A stretch of 64,000 bases of DNA from Rhizobium sp. R635 (GTDB lineage: Bacteria; Pseudomonadota; Alphaproteobacteria; Rhizobiales; Rhizobiaceae). The position numbers and the translations under genes were made by a program. Each line of letters opens with the position of its first letter. Within the stretch, counting starts at the first letter, position 1. Positions 58,158-64,000 of this stretch are shown here, in pieces. The stretch covers positions 1 to 64,000 of the forward strand of contig NZ_LOKX01000004.1 of NCBI RefSeq assembly GCF_002211285.1, written 5' to 3'. The notes beneath the pieces were generated by a model. It searched no databases and had not been told where the DNA came from. It saw nothing but the letters and a program-made list of their open reading frames with translations.

Positions 58158-59417
58158 TCAGAGCCTGCCGCCGGCCTCCAGGATGCCTTTCGTCAGGCTG
58201 CCCGTCGCCGGGAAGAGCGGAATGAGACAGGCCTGGAGGGCGTGGTAGATGTCGCCCTTGCCGGGGAAGAGAGAGTGCGAGGGCACGAGGTCTTCCGTCA
58301 GTTCCTCATGCCAGCCGCCGTTCTTGTGGTCGATGAAGGCGCGCTCGATGACGTTCCAGATCTTGCGGTAGCATTCCTCGTGATAGTCGCTCGGCAGGTG
58401 CTCGTTGAGGAAGTGTGCGGCGGCAGCACCTTCGCAGGCCGGCCACCAGAGCTTGTTGCGCTTGGCCGGTTTATCCGCCCAGTCGAGCGTATAAAAGAAG
58501 CCGCCCTTGTCGTTGTCCCAGCCGAGGACCATGGATTGCTCGAAAAGGGCTTTCGCCGCATCCGGCATCCATTCGATGCGTTTGCCGCCGAGCGCCCAGA
58601 GCTGCAGGATGAGGCGGGCCCATTCCAGCCAATGGCCGGGCGTCGTGCCGGCCGGGCGGAACATTTCGTTCGGATGGTAGTAATCCTTATCGAGGTTCCA
58701 TTCGGCATCGAAATGTTCGGCGACGCGCCAGTCGACCGAACCGGCCGAACGGCGGATGACGAGATCGGCGATGCTTTCGGCCTTGGTCAGGTATTGCCTG
58801 TCGCCGGTGGCTTCGAAGGCGGCCATCAGCGCTTCGGTCAGGTGCATGTTGGAATTCTGGCCGCGATAGACGCCGCCGTCGAGCGGCTGCCAGTCGGCGG
58901 TGAATTCTTCGGCGATCGCGCCATGGCGCGGTTCCCAGAACTTGGTGTTCAGGATCTCGGTGATGTCGGCGAGCATGCCGTCGGCGAGCGGATGGCCGAT
59001 CGTCTTGGCGGATGAGGCGGCCAAGAGAACGAAAGCATGGCCGTAGCCCTGCTTGTTGGAATCGACGGGACCATTATTGTCGAGAGACCAGAAGTAACCG
59101 CCGTTCTTGCGGTCGCGATGATGGTTCCAGATATAATCCATGCCGTGGTCGACGACGTCGGAGGCGCCGGGACGGCCGAGCAGGGCCCCGATCGAGAAAC
59201 AATGCACCGCGCGCGCCGCGATGTGGATACCGCGAACCTGGCCCTCGGCATCGAGCGGCTTGCCGGTGTCGTCGAGATCGTAGAAGCCGCCCTTCGGGTT
59301 GATGGAATTGTGCTGGAAGAAATCGAAGAGGCCGTTGGCCTGGGCGAGCAGCCAGCCGCGATGATAGGCGCGGGTCGTCCAGTTTCCGAGTGTGGCCTTG
59401 GCGGTTGCAGGTGCCAT
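58158..59417 (-). CDS. AGE-family sugar isomerase/epimerase
   Basis: 419 residues, the usual length of N-acylglucosamine 2-epimerase-fold enzymes, an alpha/alpha barrel. Conserved segments are GGFYDLDDTGKPLD, RAVHCFSIG, DYIWNHHRDRKNGGYFWSLDNNG, GYGHAFVLLAAS, NSNMHLTEALMAAFEATGD and PGHWLEWARLILQLW with the histidines expected in the active site. It most likely isomerises mannose to fructose or a related aldose/ketose pair; the substrate is not certain. A GCTTTCGCC-type hairpin (58145-58160) overlaps its stop. Divergent from metH. Confidence 0.88.
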   Translation of the reverse strand: MAPATAKATLGNWTTRAYHRGWLLAQANGLFDFFQHNSINPKGGFYDLDDTGKPLDAEGQVRGIHIAARAVHCFSIGALLGRPGASDVVDHGMDYIWNHHRDRKNGGYFWSLDNNGPVDSNKQGYGHAFVLLAASSAKTIGHPLADGMLADITEILNTKFWEPRHGAIAEEFTADWQPLDGGVYRGQNSNMHLTEALMAAFEATGDRQYLTKAESIADLVIRRSAGSVDWRVAEHFDAEWNLDKDYYHPNEMFRPAGTTPGHWLEWARLILQLWALGGKRIEWMPDAAKALFEQSMVLGWDNDKGGFFYTLDWADKPAKRNKLWWPACEGAAAAHFLNEHLPSDYHEECYRKIWNVIERAFIDHKNGGWHEELTEDLVPSHSLFPGKGDIYHALQACLIPLFPATGSLTKGILEAGGRL

Positions 59418-59618
59418 GATACTCCTCCGATTTCGTGCGCACGATGTCGCAAACGCCTATATAGAGGTCGGGCGAGTCTGTCATCCGATTAGCGCGCCTG
59501 CTTGGAAATCGGAAGCGGTTTCGGTTGGCGCAATGCGCGCAGATTCAAGATGTTGCTCCTCTGAAAAGAGGCGCAGCGCTCAAGGCTTGAAAAGCAGGAA
59601 ATCGCCAGGCATATATTG

Positions 59619-59638
59619 ACATAAAGATATCTTTATGT
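59619..59638 (+). promoter_or_regulatory. 20-bp perfect palindrome upstream of metH (candidate SahR operator)
   Basis: ACATAAAGAT/ATCTTTATGT is a perfect 20-bp palindrome. TTGACA at 59616-59621 could be a -35 box, placing the palindrome between -35 and -10, and the metH start is 41 bp downstream. ArsR-type SahR regulators, which respond to S-adenosylhomocysteine, bind such A+T palindromes before methionine-cycle genes in proteobacteria. The regulator name is inference. Confidence 0.6.
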
Positions 59639-59678
59639 GATTTGGAAGTCTGGTCTTACGACGTCAAGGAGCCCTCCC

Positions 59679-63452
<3,774 letters not shown>

Positions 63453-63492
63453 AGACGCGCTCGCCGTTCTTAATGTGATGAATCAAGAGACA

Positions 63493-63534
63493 ATGAAGCC
63501 GGAAAGTGATTCACCTTCCGGCTTCATGCTTTTG
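63493..63534 (+). terminator. metH intrinsic terminator
   Basis: ATGAAGCCGGAA (63493-63504) pairs perfectly with TTCCGGCTTCAT (63516-63527), followed by GCTTTTG, 41 bp after the stop. Confidence 0.85.
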
Positions 63535-63604
63535 ATGTGGCTCGATAATTCCCCCAGTCCGGCTGTTTGAATTCGATAGCGGAATCGAGATCGGCATGAT
63601 ATTC

Positions 63605-63621
63605 TTAGCCAAGTTAGCTAA
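63605..63621 (+). promoter_or_regulatory. Candidate antitoxin autoregulatory operator
   Basis: TTAGCCAA and TTAGCTAA lie one base apart (63605-63612 and 63614-63621), a near-perfect direct repeat that also contains TTAGC/GCTAA as an inverted pair. It lies 11 bp before the antitoxin start, where Phd/VapB proteins usually bind their own promoter. Confidence 0.45.
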
Positions 63622-63632
63622 TGAGGGCTGCG

Positions 63633-63866
63633 ATGCAAGTGACCATTCATGCGGCAAAGACCAATCTGTCGAAATTGATTGATGCCGCCCTTTCCGGTGA
63701 GGAAGTGGTGATCGCCAAGGGGCGCAAGCCTGTCGTGAAGATAATTCCGATCGTGCAGTCTTCCTTCAAGATCGGTCTGCTCAAAGGGCAGGTTGCTGGA
63801 GATGGGCCGGACTTTTTCGAGCCTATTGAGGAAAGCGAAGTCGCGGCCTGGGAAGGGATCGAGTGA
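63633..63866 (+). CDS. Phd/YefM-type antitoxin
   Basis: 77 residues from the ATG at 63633 (MQVTIHAAKTNLSKLIDAAL), with GAGGG upstream; the longer frame adds MRAA. The N-terminal Phd/YefM fold is typical: TIHAAKTNLSKLIDAALSGEEVVIAKGRKPVVKIIPI. The C-terminal half (GDGPDFFEPIEESEVAAWEG) is acidic, as expected for the toxin-binding arm. Its stop overlaps the PIN toxin start (GTGA). A module separate from the vapBC pair at 21874-22538. Confidence 0.9.
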   Translation: MQVTIHAAKTNLSKLIDAALSGEEVVIAKGRKPVVKIIPIVQSSFKIGLLKGQVAGDGPDFFEPIEESEVAAWEGIE

Positions 63867-64000
63867 ATTCGCTTCTGCTCGACACCCATGCCTGGGCGTG
63901 GTCGCTGACAGGCGACAAGCGGCTCTCGGCCAAGGCGATCGCTCTGATCGAAAAGGCTGAGACCATTCTTGTCAGCCCGATATCCCTGTTTGAAATCGGA
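63863..64000 (+). CDS. PIN-domain toxin, VapC-like (partial, cut by window end)
   Basis: 46 codons are visible from a GTG at 63863 that overlaps the antitoxin stop. The protein reads MNSLLLDTHAWAWSLTGDKRLSAKAIALIEKAETILVSPISLFEIG. The first PIN aspartate is in LLLDTHAWAW and the conserved glutamate in ISLFEIG. This is the LLDTHxWxW subgroup normally paired with Phd-type antitoxins, as here. The C-terminal half lies outside the window. Confidence 0.88.
   Translation, partial: MNSLLLDTHAWAWSLTGDKRLSAKAIALIEKAETILVSPISLFEIG

Overview
The window reads as chromosome of a Rhizobium of the etli/leguminosarum group. It is GC-rich and densely coded on both strands. It carries lpsB beside greA, dnaG upstream of rpoD, rhizobial intergenic mosaic repeats (RIME-type), a CinI/CinR/CinS quorum-sensing locus, an alphaproteobacterial LexA box and several Rhizobiales-only protein families. 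The species call is inference from gene content and order; no database search was possible.

Layout. 1-1779: LPS-core glycosyltransferase lpsB and greA, reading left. 2013-4720: a two-gene DNA-repair cassette (radical SAM protein, then a DUF4130-UdgX fusion) behind a LexA-type box. 4776-9464: carB and a zinc alcohol dehydrogenase, both minus. 9731-13889: YpfJ metallopeptidase, a TetA-like MFS pump and a MATE pump. 13908-16445: ABM monooxygenase, carA, YqeY. 16426-21851: an orphan double-winged-helix protein, then overlapping dnaG and recQ. 21874-22538: vapBC. 22711-25549: kbl-tdh threonine degradation and a GFA protein. 26019-28076: rpoD. 28393-38749: small conserved genes (GYD, DUF930, a 53-residue ORF coupled to an aminoglycoside phosphotransferase, AraC-EamA-B3/4, DUF427, DUF922, DUF1428, alpha carbonic anhydrase, YjbQ, a tandem pair of secreted proteins, a BP26-like SIMPL protein).

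38974-43925 is an accessory stretch, visibly richer in A+T: small membrane and secreted proteins, an Omp25/31-like porin, a Panacea-domain protein overlapping a small membrane protein (candidate PanA-type toxin-antitoxin pair), a RhuM protein, and tRNA-Ile(CAU). 44124-46362: a CheY-like receiver, then cinS-cinI and cinR. 46486-48948: small hypothetical genes, two of them behind a candidate EcfG stress promoter. 48959-55760: a GntR regulator divergent from a spermidine/putrescine-type ABC transporter operon that ends in a hydantoin-racemase-like enzyme and a flavin reductase. 55765-56035: a 271-bp element with perfect 32-bp terminal inverted repeats. 56121-58114: UPF0303 and a tandem pair of DUF2799 lipoproteins. 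58158-63452: an AGE-family isomerase and metH, the latter behind a 20-bp palindrome. 63633-64000: a second antitoxin/PIN pair, cut by the window end.

Start codons were moved from the longest open frame to the best ribosome-binding site or family start where these disagreed. Residue numbers follow the starts given and are approximate.
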